Assembly: GCF_963667775.1 (NCBI RefSeq) | Contig: NZ_OY764015.1 | Coordinates: forward strand, 2,965,001-3,029,000 | DNA: 64,000 bases | From: an uncultured Trichococcus sp. | GTDB taxonomy: Bacteria > Bacillota > Bacilli > Lactobacillales > Aerococcaceae | Direction: 5' to 3' | Part shown: positions 36,293 through 46,440 of the stretch, piece by piece | Numbering within the stretch: the stretch's first letter is position 1 | How the letters are laid out: each line of letters starts with the position of its first letter | Position numbers and translations under genes: made by a program | Notes under the pieces: model-generated | What the model saw: the letters and a program-made list of their open reading frames with translations, nothing else | Told to the model about the DNA's origin: nothing | Database searches by the model: none

Positions 36293-36765
36293 TGGAAGTC
36301 ATTTCTTTCAAACTGAATGGGCAAGCAGTCGAGCTGAAGACGGAACCTGCCAGAAGGCTGCTCGATATCATCAGGGAGGATTTTGATTGCAAAGGAGCCA
36401 AGGAAGGCTGCGGGGAAGGAGAGTGCGGCGCCTGCGCCGTGCTGCTGGATGGCCGTTTGGTCAATTCCTGTCTGATCACGGCAGCTATGGCGGTCGGAAA
36501 AGACATCTGGACCATCGAAGGCTATCGGGAGACGGAAAGGTTCCAACTGCTGAAGAACAAGCTGGCGGAGCACGGCAGCGTCCAATGCGGTTTCTGCACG
36601 CCAGGCATCATCATGGCGGCGGAGGCACTGCTGTCGAAGACCCCTCATCCTAGTGAAGAGGAAGTAAGGGAAGGCATTTCCGGGAACCTGTGCCGTTGTA
36701 CCGGCTATACGATGATCGTAGATGCCATCCTGGCCGCAGCAAGGGAAGGTGAAGGATTATGGTGA
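36289..36765 (+). CDS. Molybdenum hydroxylase 2Fe-2S subunit
   Basis: A 158-residue small subunit with two [2Fe-2S] clusters: Cys41, 46, 49 and 61 in the plant-ferredoxin-like N-domain (EGCGEGECGACAV), and Cys100, 103, 135 and 137 in the C-domain (CGFCTPG, NLCRCTGY). It passes electrons from the Mo site to FAD. The start ATG overlaps the stop of the large-subunit gene, and the frame upstream of it is the reverse side of that gene's end. Confidence 0.93.
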   Translation: MMEVISFKLNGQAVELKTEPARRLLDIIREDFDCKGAKEGCGEGECGACAVLLDGRLVNSCLITAAMAVGKDIWTIEGYRETERFQLLKNKLAEHGSVQCGFCTPGIIMAAEALLSKTPHPSEEEVREGISGNLCRCTGYTMIVDAILAAAREGEGLW

Positions 36766-37607
36766 AAGTGTTCACTCCGGATACGCTGGCGGAGGCGCTC
36801 AGCATCAGGAATTTGCACGAGACCCTCATCATCAATGGCGGAACTGATGTGATGGTGAAATACAGATGCTGGAACGGCATGAAGCCGGATTTTCCGCTGG
36901 ATGTGCTCCATATCGGAAACCTTCCGGAACTTAAGCGTATCGAAATCTCAGAAGGGAGCCTTACGATCGGCGCAGCTGTAACGCTTGCCGACCTGTTGGA
37001 GCATCCGCTGGTGCCGGAATACATCAAACTTCCGATTCGTCAATTGGCTTCCCCTGCGATCCGCAACATGGGAACACTCGCAGGGAACCTCTGCAATGCC
37101 TCTGCATCGGCAGACAGTCTGCCGATGCTGTATGCGCTCGATGCGGAGGTAACGTTGGCATCCGCGTGCGGAACGCGCAAGCTTCCGGTCAAACAATTTA
37201 TCACCTTTGCTAAACAGACGCTGCTCCATCGCGATGAACTGATGACGGAGATCACAATTCCGCTTGCCGACTACACAGTCTCCTATTACAGGAAAATCGG
37301 CGGCAGGAAAGTCAATGCCATTTCTAAAGCGAGTTTCTATGCTGTGGGAATCAAGAAGGGCGGTATCGTCGAAGACGTGCGGATTGCATTCGGTTCCGTA
37401 GCTCCGACTGCCGTCAGGGACAGGGCCTGCGAAGAGATTTTGATGGGGACAGCGGAAACGGAACTGGATGCAAAAATAGAACCGTTGCGCACGCGATACG
37501 GGGAGTTGTTTGCACCGTTGGATGATAGCCGCTCCACGGCGGACTATCGGCGGCACGTATCGCTGCAGTTGTTGGAGGATTTCATCGGGAGGGGGCTGGC
37601 GAAATGA
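36759..37607 (+). CDS. Molybdenum hydroxylase FAD-binding subunit
   Basis: A 282-residue FAD subunit of the CoxM/XdhB type. IINGGTDVMVK and NMGTLAGNLCNASASAD are the two FAD-contact loops, and the C-terminal CO-dehydrogenase flavoprotein domain runs from about 170. Overlaps on both sides (7 nt before, 4 nt after) place it firmly in the operon. The order Mo, Fe-S, FAD is one of several known. Confidence 0.92.
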   Translation: MVKVFTPDTLAEALSIRNLHETLIINGGTDVMVKYRCWNGMKPDFPLDVLHIGNLPELKRIEISEGSLTIGAAVTLADLLEHPLVPEYIKLPIRQLASPAIRNMGTLAGNLCNASASADSLPMLYALDAEVTLASACGTRKLPVKQFITFAKQTLLHRDELMTEITIPLADYTVSYYRKIGGRKVNAISKASFYAVGIKKGGIVEDVRIAFGSVAPTAVRDRACEEILMGTAETELDAKIEPLRTRYGELFAPLDDSRSTADYRRHVSLQLLEDFIGRGLAK

Positions 37608-38218
37608 ATAAAAAAGCCATTCAGATTGTCTATTGGGGTTCGCTGTGGGGGTTAGCCGAGGCGACGCTGGGATATGTGCTGCATATGGCCGCGATCCAAT
37701 TGCCCGGCGTTCCGGGATTCGTGATGTTTCCTGTTGCTTTTTATTTTATGAGGAAGGCTTACTTAGCTACAGGAAAGCCCGGGGCGGTCTTTCAGGTGGC
37801 GCTGGTGGCGGCTTTGATCAAGTGCTGCGATTTCCTGATTCCGGGAAACATCCCAATCAGGATACTCAATCCGGCCTTGTCCATCTTGTTGGAAGGCCTG
37901 GCCGTGGCATTCGTATTCGTCTATGCCGAAAGGAGGAAAACTGCTGTCGGATTTGCATCGGTTTTTTCGATGGGTGTCCTGTGGCGTTCGGTCTTTCTCT
38001 TCTATCTCTTCCTGATTTCGATGATCGATCTCCCGGCCGCGCTTGTGACGGACGGATTGCAGGTAAGCCTGCGCTTCCTGCTCTTGGAAAGTCTCGTGAA
38101 TGCGATTTTGATGGTTGCTTATCTGAAATTTGAAAACACAGAGCACAGGGGCGCTGTACGCCCCGTGGTTGCATATGCGGTGCTGGCTGCGGCCATTATC
38201 CTGACACTTGTACTGTAG
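37604..38218 (+). CDS. Membrane protein of the molybdenum hydroxylase operon
   Basis: 204 residues with six or so membrane helices; helix 1 contains VYWGSLWGLAEATLGYVLH, and there are short cytoplasmic loops (YAERRK). The size and the Gly/Trp-rich first helix recall ECF-type substrate-binding (S) components, but I cannot assign it to one. It overlaps the FAD subunit gene by 4 nt and is followed after 10 nt by an NTPase gene. Candidate roles are uptake of the hydroxylase substrate or of a metal. Both are inference. Confidence 0.7.
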   Translation: MNKKAIQIVYWGSLWGLAEATLGYVLHMAAIQLPGVPGFVMFPVAFYFMRKAYLATGKPGAVFQVALVAALIKCCDFLIPGNIPIRILNPALSILLEGLAVAFVFVYAERRKTAVGFASVFSMGVLWRSVFLFYLFLISMIDLPAALVTDGLQVSLRFLLLESLVNAILMVAYLKFENTEHRGAVRPVVAYAVLAAAIILTLVL

Positions 38219-38228
38219 AGGTAACAAC

Positions 38229-38729
38229 ATGGGACAAGTGACTATCATCACCGGTGAAATGGACGCCGGGAAAACAACTGAATTGATTCGACGCTACCAT
38301 GAGTTGCCCGGCGGTACGGCCGACGGTTTCGCCAGCATCAAAGTTTTTTCGAAGCAGGGCGGGTTTGAAGGGTATGATCTGAAGCGGTTGGCGACCGGAA
38401 AAACCGTTCCTTTCATCAGATTGAGCAGGCCTGCTGAAGTGCCATCTCAGCAGGACAGCTTCATATTTGACCGTTTTACATTCCTGAGGGAGCCCCTTGC
38501 GGCTGCCGAACAAGTCATTCGGGACAGCCTTTCCGATTCGTCTATCCGGACCGTCCTGCTGGATGAAATCGGGCCGGTCGAACTGCAAGGGAAGGGCTTC
38601 TGCGGGGCGTTGAAGGTTCTGTTGGAGAGCGACAAGGAGCTTTACCTGTGCGTCAATCGAAAGAATCTGGATCCGGTGAGTTCATACTTTGAGATAAGAG
38701 ATTACAGTCTGGTTGAAGCGAATAACTGA
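38229..38729 (+). CDS. THEP1-like P-loop NTPase of the molybdenum hydroxylase operon
   Basis: A 166-residue single-domain P-loop protein. Walker A ITGEMDAGKTTEL (Lys15) and Walker B VLLDEIGPVELQG (Asp112-Glu113) match the NTPase_1/THEP1 group. The reading frame begins at 38208, but GAGGT sits before ATG 38229. It ends the hydroxylase operon. Neighbours suggest a maturation role (cofactor or metal insertion) or energising the adjacent membrane protein. It differs from XdhC and from YqeC (no GAGGKTT motif), which are the usual helpers and are missing here. Confidence 0.75.
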   Translation: MGQVTIITGEMDAGKTTELIRRYHELPGGTADGFASIKVFSKQGGFEGYDLKRLATGKTVPFIRLSRPAEVPSQQDSFIFDRFTFLREPLAAAEQVIRDSLSDSSIRTVLLDEIGPVELQGKGFCGALKVLLESDKELYLCVNRKNLDPVSSYFEIRDYSLVEANN

Positions 38730-38757
38730 TTGACTTGCCAAAAAAATGACTCTATAG

Positions 38758-38793
38758 AGAGATCGGGACGACAAAACGTCTCGGTCTCTTTTG
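38758..38793 (+). terminator. Terminator of the molybdenum hydroxylase operon
   Basis: AGAGATCGGGACG pairs with CGTCTCGGTCTCT (two G-T pairs), followed by TTTT. Confidence 0.75.
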
Positions 38794-38855
38794 CATGATA
38801 ATCAAGTTTCGACAAGAGTGAAATGACTCTTTACGTATTTAAGCAGTGAAAAGAT

Positions 38856-38880
38856 GTAAGAGTGAAGATATGACCACTCT
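38856..38880 (+). other. Hairpin in the PTS leader region
   Basis: AAGAGTG and CACTCTT arms with an 11-nt loop, then TATTTATT. A second small hairpin (AAGAGT/ACTCTT) lies at about 38815-38832. They may be transcription attenuators; I found no clear antiterminator (RAT) sequence. Confidence 0.35.
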
Positions 38881-38887
38881 TATTTAT

Positions 38888-38901
38888 TGTAAACGGCATC
38901 A
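38888..38901 (+). promoter_or_regulatory. cre-like site upstream of the beta-glucoside genes
   Basis: TGTAAACGGCATCA has 13 of 14 consensus positions. It lies about 150 nt before the PTS gene. Confidence 0.55.
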
Positions 38902-38985
38902 TATGGTTCGAAACGTTACATAAGGAATGCTTTAGTAATTAAATAACTGGAAGTGATTTAATGTGATTAGGGGTAATATTGTTAT

Positions 38986-38999
38986 TGTAAACGCTGCCT
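38986..38999 (+). promoter_or_regulatory. Second cre-like site upstream of the beta-glucoside genes
   Basis: TGTAAACGCTGCCT has 12 of 14 positions and lies 38 nt before the PTS start codon, so it is probably within the transcript. Confidence 0.5.
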
Positions 39000-39036
39000 T
39001 TCGCGAAGCTAGTGTAAAAATATGGAGGTGTCTGTG

Positions 39037-41914
<2,878 letters not shown>

Positions 41915-41951
41915 AGATGGCTGCATGAAATAATCGTCAAATTTATGAATG

Positions 41952-41993
41952 CTGGGACAGGTATCTCTCGAGGATTCCTGTCCTGGTTTTTTT
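41952..41993 (+). terminator. Terminator of the PTS/GH1 operon
   Basis: GGACAGG and CCTGTCC arms followed by seven T residues. Confidence 0.75.
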
Positions 41994-42115
41994 ATATTCG
42001 AGTTTTTTGAAATATGGGCGGAATGCCTGAATCCAACTGCATGCACTTTCAGTATTTTAATTATGGATTCTTGGATATAATGAAGTGAAAATAAAATTGT
42101 TTAGGAGGAACTTCG

Positions 42116-44530
42116 ATGTTGATGACAAACCCTTGGGACAATATAGAATTAGAACTAGTACGAGAAGACAAGGAGTTCCATTATGAAGATTTGGACGTCC
42201 ACATCATCTATGTAGTCCTGGGTGAGGCTTTGGCTGTCCTTGAGGATGACCGAAGCGTACTGAAGCAATCCGACTTCATTATTTTGAACAATAAGAAACT
42301 CCGCATTGAATTGAATAACAGTAAAGTGGTACATTTTCGTTTGAAATACAATTCGAACAGTATGGAAAAGACAAGATATTCTTTCTATTTTCAAGGCGAT
42401 TCTCAGTCAGTCGGGCGAAATATCGCCCAGACTTTTTCCGGTTATCTGCAACAACTAATTGATTTATTTGTATTTAGGGACAATAAAAAGTATTCATTTG
42501 TATTGCATAGTTATTATGGAATAATTGCTTACTTAGAAGAATATTTCAGTACGATCGTGAAAATTTCCAATAAAGGGACTACCCGCGAAAAAATACTTGA
42601 ACTGCAATCCTACATAGATAACAACTATTATATGGAAATACGGCTGTCCGATATTTCCAATCAATTTTTTATTTCGGAGCAGTATCTATCCAAAATATTT
42701 TACGAAGAGACCGGGAAAACTTTTACTGCATACCTGATTGAGCGGCGTTTGGAGCAGGTAAAAAGAATATTGCTCAATACAGATTTATCGATTACCGATG
42801 CAGCCTACTCGTCCGGTTTCAATAATGTGAATTCATTCAATAAGTTGTTTAAGAAACATTTCCATACAACGCCCAGCCTTTTCAGAGAGCAAAATAGGAA
42901 ACAGGAAGAAGTACATCAAATGATGGAAGGCGATCAGAGCGAGATGAAGCAACTTTTGACAAGCGGAAAGCGTCATGGCGTTGATCAGATCACTATTGAT
43001 TTATCAGGAGAGGCCGTAAATTATCAGTCTGAACTTATGATAAATTTAGGCTATGCCGGAGATCTCTTATTATCTGATCTATCCGATCAAATGACAAGAA
43101 TTCAGGAGTTGCCATTTAGATACGGCAGAACGTGGGGAATCATCAATGATGAAATTCTTCAAAGGGAAGGTCCAATCTTTGATTTTTCAAAGGTTGATAG
43201 GATAATCGATACGATCCTATCTGCCGAACTGATTCCGTTTCTTGATATAGGCTTCCTAGGGAAAATGATAGCGACGTCTTATTCTACGATAAAGATAGTG
43301 AAGAATTTTAAGCTCCCAAGCTACAGGATGGAAGATGTTCTGGAACGTTATGAAGCCTTATTCAATCATTTTTTGGATCGCTATGGTGCCCAAGAAGTCA
43401 GTCGATGGATGCTGGAAATGTGGAAGCCTAATCCACTAGTCGTTGAACATACAAGAGCCGAGGAGTCTGTAATGGTTCATACCGATAACGGGATGCTGAA
43501 CCTGCTCAGCAACAACGGCTACATTACTTTTTTTGGTTCAGTCAAACAAATAGTCAAGAAACTGTTTCCTGCTATCAGATATGGTGGGTGCGGACTCAGT
43601 ATTGACATTGAAGATTCTTCGTACAAAGTTTTTTTGACCGATTGGTTCAAAGACAGAAAAAATAGTCCTGATTTCATAAGTATCAAGACTTTTCAGATTA
43701 CCCTCCATAACCAAAATGCGTATACAGGCAAACTTAAAAATCCTATAGATTCGAACGAAAATTTTATTCTGGAACAAGTATCCGCATTCAAAGAAACATT
43801 AAAAGCAATAAACGATGGAATTCCATTAGTCATTTCGGAATTGAATGTGACGACGTCCAGTAGAGATGGAATCAATGATACGGGATTCAAAAGTACCTAC
43901 CTGATCAAGAATCTGATGGATATCTTTACAAAATGCAGTATTGTAGGGTACTGGTACTACAGTGATGCGACAGTTGTGGACGCTTCATTGGAAAATAAGG
44001 AAATATTTGGTGGGGCCGGTCTTTTGACAAGGAACGGTATTGCTAAAAATAGTTTCACTGTGTTCCATTTTCTCAGTATTTTGAGCGAAAATATCATATA
44101 CATCGGCAATGGTGTCTGCGTCACCAAGACAAATATGGACGTATATCATGTTTTGATTTATAATTTCAGTCAACTGAATTCTAATTATTACTATAACTAC
44201 AACAACGTAAACAATTTCAATGAAGAATCACTCTATTCCATATTTACAAGTAAACGTCCCAGCGAAATAGAGATTAAACTTAACAACATATCGGCTTTAC
44301 GGGAACAAGTGCACATCAAAGAATACCGCTTGGACTCATCAGACAATGATTTGGCCAAAGAAATTTATCAGTTAGGACATGTAAAGAAATACACACCGGA
44401 ATTGGTGGGCTACTTGGAAAGCAAAATAAGTCCCAAAATTAATATGTATTGTACTGAAATAGTTGACAAGAGTATCGTATTGAACAAAAAGCTTCAGGTG
44501 CACAGTTTGATTTATTTGGAAATCACTTGA
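42116..44530 (+). CDS. AraC-type regulator fused to a GH39-like domain
   Basis: 804 residues. Residues 1-150 form a cupin-like sensor, 160-258 the two helix-turn-helix motifs of AraC/XylS regulators (LSDISNQFFISEQYLSKIF, DAAYSSGFNNVNSFNKLFK), and about 285-760 a beta-xylosidase-like (GH39) barrel plus C-terminal sheet. In active GH39 enzymes the acid/base Glu sits in a WNEP motif; here the site reads LEMWKPNP (436-439) with that Glu gone, while the nucleophile region keeps SELNVTT (Glu575). It is therefore more likely a sugar-sensing regulator than an enzyme. GGAGG is 7 nt from the ATG. It probably controls the PTS/GH1 genes just upstream. Confidence 0.87.
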   Translation: MLMTNPWDNIELELVREDKEFHYEDLDVHIIYVVLGEALAVLEDDRSVLKQSDFIILNNKKLRIELNNSKVVHFRLKYNSNSMEKTRYSFYFQGDSQSVGRNIAQTFSGYLQQLIDLFVFRDNKKYSFVLHSYYGIIAYLEEYFSTIVKISNKGTTREKILELQSYIDNNYYMEIRLSDISNQFFISEQYLSKIFYEETGKTFTAYLIERRLEQVKRILLNTDLSITDAAYSSGFNNVNSFNKLFKKHFHTTPSLFREQNRKQEEVHQMMEGDQSEMKQLLTSGKRHGVDQITIDLSGEAVNYQSELMINLGYAGDLLLSDLSDQMTRIQELPFRYGRTWGIINDEILQREGPIFDFSKVDRIIDTILSAELIPFLDIGFLGKMIATSYSTIKIVKNFKLPSYRMEDVLERYEALFNHFLDRYGAQEVSRWMLEMWKPNPLVVEHTRAEESVMVHTDNGMLNLLSNNGYITFFGSVKQIVKKLFPAIRYGGCGLSIDIEDSSYKVFLTDWFKDRKNSPDFISIKTFQITLHNQNAYTGKLKNPIDSNENFILEQVSAFKETLKAINDGIPLVISELNVTTSSRDGINDTGFKSTYLIKNLMDIFTKCSIVGYWYYSDATVVDASLENKEIFGGAGLLTRNGIAKNSFTVFHFLSILSENIIYIGNGVCVTKTNMDVYHVLIYNFSQLNSNYYYNYNNVNNFNEESLYSIFTSKRPSEIEIKLNNISALREQVHIKEYRLDSSDNDLAKEIYQLGHVKKYTPELVGYLESKISPKINMYCTEIVDKSIVLNKKLQVHSLIYLEIT

Positions 44531-44644
44531 GCTCATCGTTGAAAAAACAAATTGCAAAGGTAGTCTCTCCTGCAAGTAGAATGAGGACATTACAGAAACG
44601 CAGCATCATAAAAGTTGAATGAAGTAGGGAAAGGAAGAGGATGG

Positions 44645-45364
44645 ATGCGATTGGACAAACTGCTCAGCGAATGCGGCTACGGTTCGCGAGGACAAGTGAA
44701 AAAATTGATCAGAAGCAAACAAGTCAGCATCGACGGTGAAATCGTGCTGGCGGACAGTCACAATGTCGATCCGCAGCTCCAGACGGTCATCGTCTCGGGG
44801 AAAACGTTGACGCGCCGCACCAATGTCTACTATATGCTGCACAAACCGGCCGGGGTCGTGACGGCGGTATCCGATGAAGGCAACCGGACCGTCATCGATC
44901 TGATCGATCCGTCCGACCGCAGACCGGGCCTCTATCCTGTGGGACGGCTGGACAAGGACACGGAAGGGCTGCTGCTGATCACGGACAACGGGCAGCTGGG
45001 CTATCAGCTGTTGCTGCCGCATAAAAAAGTGACGAAGCGCTATGAAGTCGTCGTGAACGAGTTTGTTACCGCTGCCGACCAGGAAGCTTTCGCCGAAGGG
45101 ATCGTCTTCCATGGCGGGACGACCTGCAAGCCGGCCCATTTGACCATCCTCAGCCACGGAGATGATGAGAGCCGCGTGCTGCTGGACATCAGCGAGGGAA
45201 AATTTCATCAAGTGAAGAAGATGTTCCTTTCGGTCGGCAAGAAAGTCACCTACCTGAAACGCCTCACGATGGGACCGCTCGAATTGGATGAGTCGATTCC
45301 TCCGGGCAGCTATCGGCCGCTCAATGAAGCGGAATTGGAACAACTGAAGCCGTATTTCCGCTAG
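44645..45364 (+). CDS. rsuA: 16S rRNA pseudouridine synthase, RsuA family
   Basis: A 239-residue enzyme with an S4 RNA-binding domain (1-60, MRLDKLLSECGYGSRGQVKK) and a catalytic domain carrying GRLDKDTEGLLLIT with the essential Asp. The family modifies a single uridine in 16S (U516) or 23S rRNA, and the RsuA assignment is the likeliest. AAGGAAGAGG precedes ATG 44645; the frame opens 30 nt earlier. Confidence 0.9.
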   Translation: MRLDKLLSECGYGSRGQVKKLIRSKQVSIDGEIVLADSHNVDPQLQTVIVSGKTLTRRTNVYYMLHKPAGVVTAVSDEGNRTVIDLIDPSDRRPGLYPVGRLDKDTEGLLLITDNGQLGYQLLLPHKKVTKRYEVVVNEFVTAADQEAFAEGIVFHGGTTCKPAHLTILSHGDDESRVLLDISEGKFHQVKKMFLSVGKKVTYLKRLTMGPLELDESIPPGSYRPLNEAELEQLKPYFR

Positions 45365-45383
45365 GAAGAAGGCAAGTCCAACC

Positions 45384-45421
45384 AAAAAGAGGAGGAGCTG
45401 ATCACAGCTCTTCCTCTTTTT
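45384..45421 (+). terminator. Bidirectional terminator between rsuA and the YjbR gene
   Basis: AAAAAGAGGAGGAGCT pairs with AGCTCTTCCTCTTTTT. T runs occur on both strands, and its right arm is part of the convergent gene's last codons. Confidence 0.85.
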
Positions 45422-45788
45422 GGCGTGCCAAGGCTTTTTTCCTCGGTTTTGATTGAGTCAACCGGTAGCTTTCTGTGATGATGCGGTCAGCAATCGGGTA
45501 AAGCTCCTCGGAGACGAGCCTCAGGGTGATCCAGTGGGTCTTGTTCATGTGATAGGCTGGCATGATTTCCAGAATCGTCTCGCGCAGATAGTCGTTCCGC
45601 TCGGGAGTGTTCTTCACGTTCAGCCAAATTTCACCGTTCCGTTCATAGATGTAGGCGAAAGTTTTCCGGTTGCCTTCGTGGCGCATGACGGTCCATTCGG
45701 AATCGCCGAAAGGGTAATCTTCGATGACGTGCGCGTGCTCTTGGCAAAGGGCGATCAGCCGATTCCGGACAGTGATTTGGGGTTCCAT
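45402..45788 (-). CDS. MmcQ/YjbR family protein
   Basis: A 128-residue cytoplasmic protein with the CyaY-like fold of the YjbR family. Signatures are YPFGDSEWTVMRH, KTFAYIY and NKTHWITLRL. Members are annotated as DNA-binding, without proven physiological role. GAAGGAACG precedes ATG 45788; the frame extends 8 codons upstream. Confidence 0.85.
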   Translation of the reverse strand: MEPQITVRNRLIALCQEHAHVIEDYPFGDSEWTVMRHEGNRKTFAYIYERNGEIWLNVKNTPERNDYLRETILEIMPAYHMNKTHWITLRLVSEELYPIADRIITESYRLTQSKPRKKALARQKEEEL

Positions 45789-45872
45789 ATACGTTCCTTC
45801 TTTCCTGTTCATTTGCTGCTCCTTTTATTATATTAAATTTTCCTGAAAATGGCTCGCATCGGGTCGGATCTA

Positions 45873-45914
45873 TTGACATACGGATGGATCATGCGATAAT
45901 AGATAGCGTGCTAT
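45873..45914 (+). promoter_or_regulatory. Promoter and likely operator of the second MarR-ABC cassette
   Basis: TTGACA (45873-45878), a 16-nt spacer and GATAAT (45895-45900). ATAGC-GT-GCTAT at 45903-45914 covers the expected start site and is a good operator candidate. Confidence 0.65.
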
Positions 45915-45942
45915 GTATAACTATCCGGAAGGAGGAAACATT

Positions 45943-46416
45943 TTGATATCACGCGAGATGATGGGAGCCTATATCCCGATGCTCCATAACCAATTCAAGG
46001 AGCAGATGAACCGACTTGTTGGTAAAATCGATCTGACCACTTCCCAGATCCACGTCCTTTTCTATCTGAAGAGCCGTGGCGACGAGGAAGTGATCCAAAA
46101 AGACATCGAAGAGAAGTTCAACCTTACGAATCCGACCGTGACCGGAATCATCAAACGGCTGGAAGCGAAGGGATTCGTCACGCGCACGGTAAGTTCGAAG
46201 GATGCCCGCTCCAAGAGCATCCATCTGACCGAAAAAAGCATCGCCGCCTCGAAGGAGATGAAACGGGCTTTGCAGGAGGCCAACAAAAAAGTTTTCGAAG
46301 GCTTCACCGCGGAGGAACTGGATGTACTGGAAGGATGCTTCAAAAGGATGCTGCACAATCTGGAAGGCGGCTGCGGCCACCAACACGGGCATGTGCATAA
46401 AAAAGAAAACAACTAA
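45943..46416 (+). CDS. MarR family transcriptional regulator (second cassette)
   Basis: A 157-residue winged-helix regulator (recognition segment FNLTNPTVTGIIKRLEAKGFV, wing SKDARSKSIHLTE). It starts with TTG 45943: GGAGG is 7 nt upstream, and the ATG at 45913 would lie at the transcription start. The C-terminus ends with a His-rich tail (GCGHQHGHVHKK), unlike the first cassette's regulator, which may bind metal. It heads an operon with two ABC genes. Confidence 0.9.
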   Translation: MISREMMGAYIPMLHNQFKEQMNRLVGKIDLTTSQIHVLFYLKSRGDEEVIQKDIEEKFNLTNPTVTGIIKRLEAKGFVTRTVSSKDARSKSIHLTEKSIAASKEMKRALQEANKKVFEGFTAEELDVLEGCFKRMLHNLEGGCGHQHGHVHKKENN

Positions 46417-46440
46417 ATTAGGAAAGAAAAGGGAATGCAG

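Noticed and set aside
38794-39036. A LicT-type antiterminator (RAT) riboswitch before the PTS gene
   Set aside because: Hairpins are present, but I could not find a RAT-like sequence overlapping a terminator, and no BglG-type gene is nearby.
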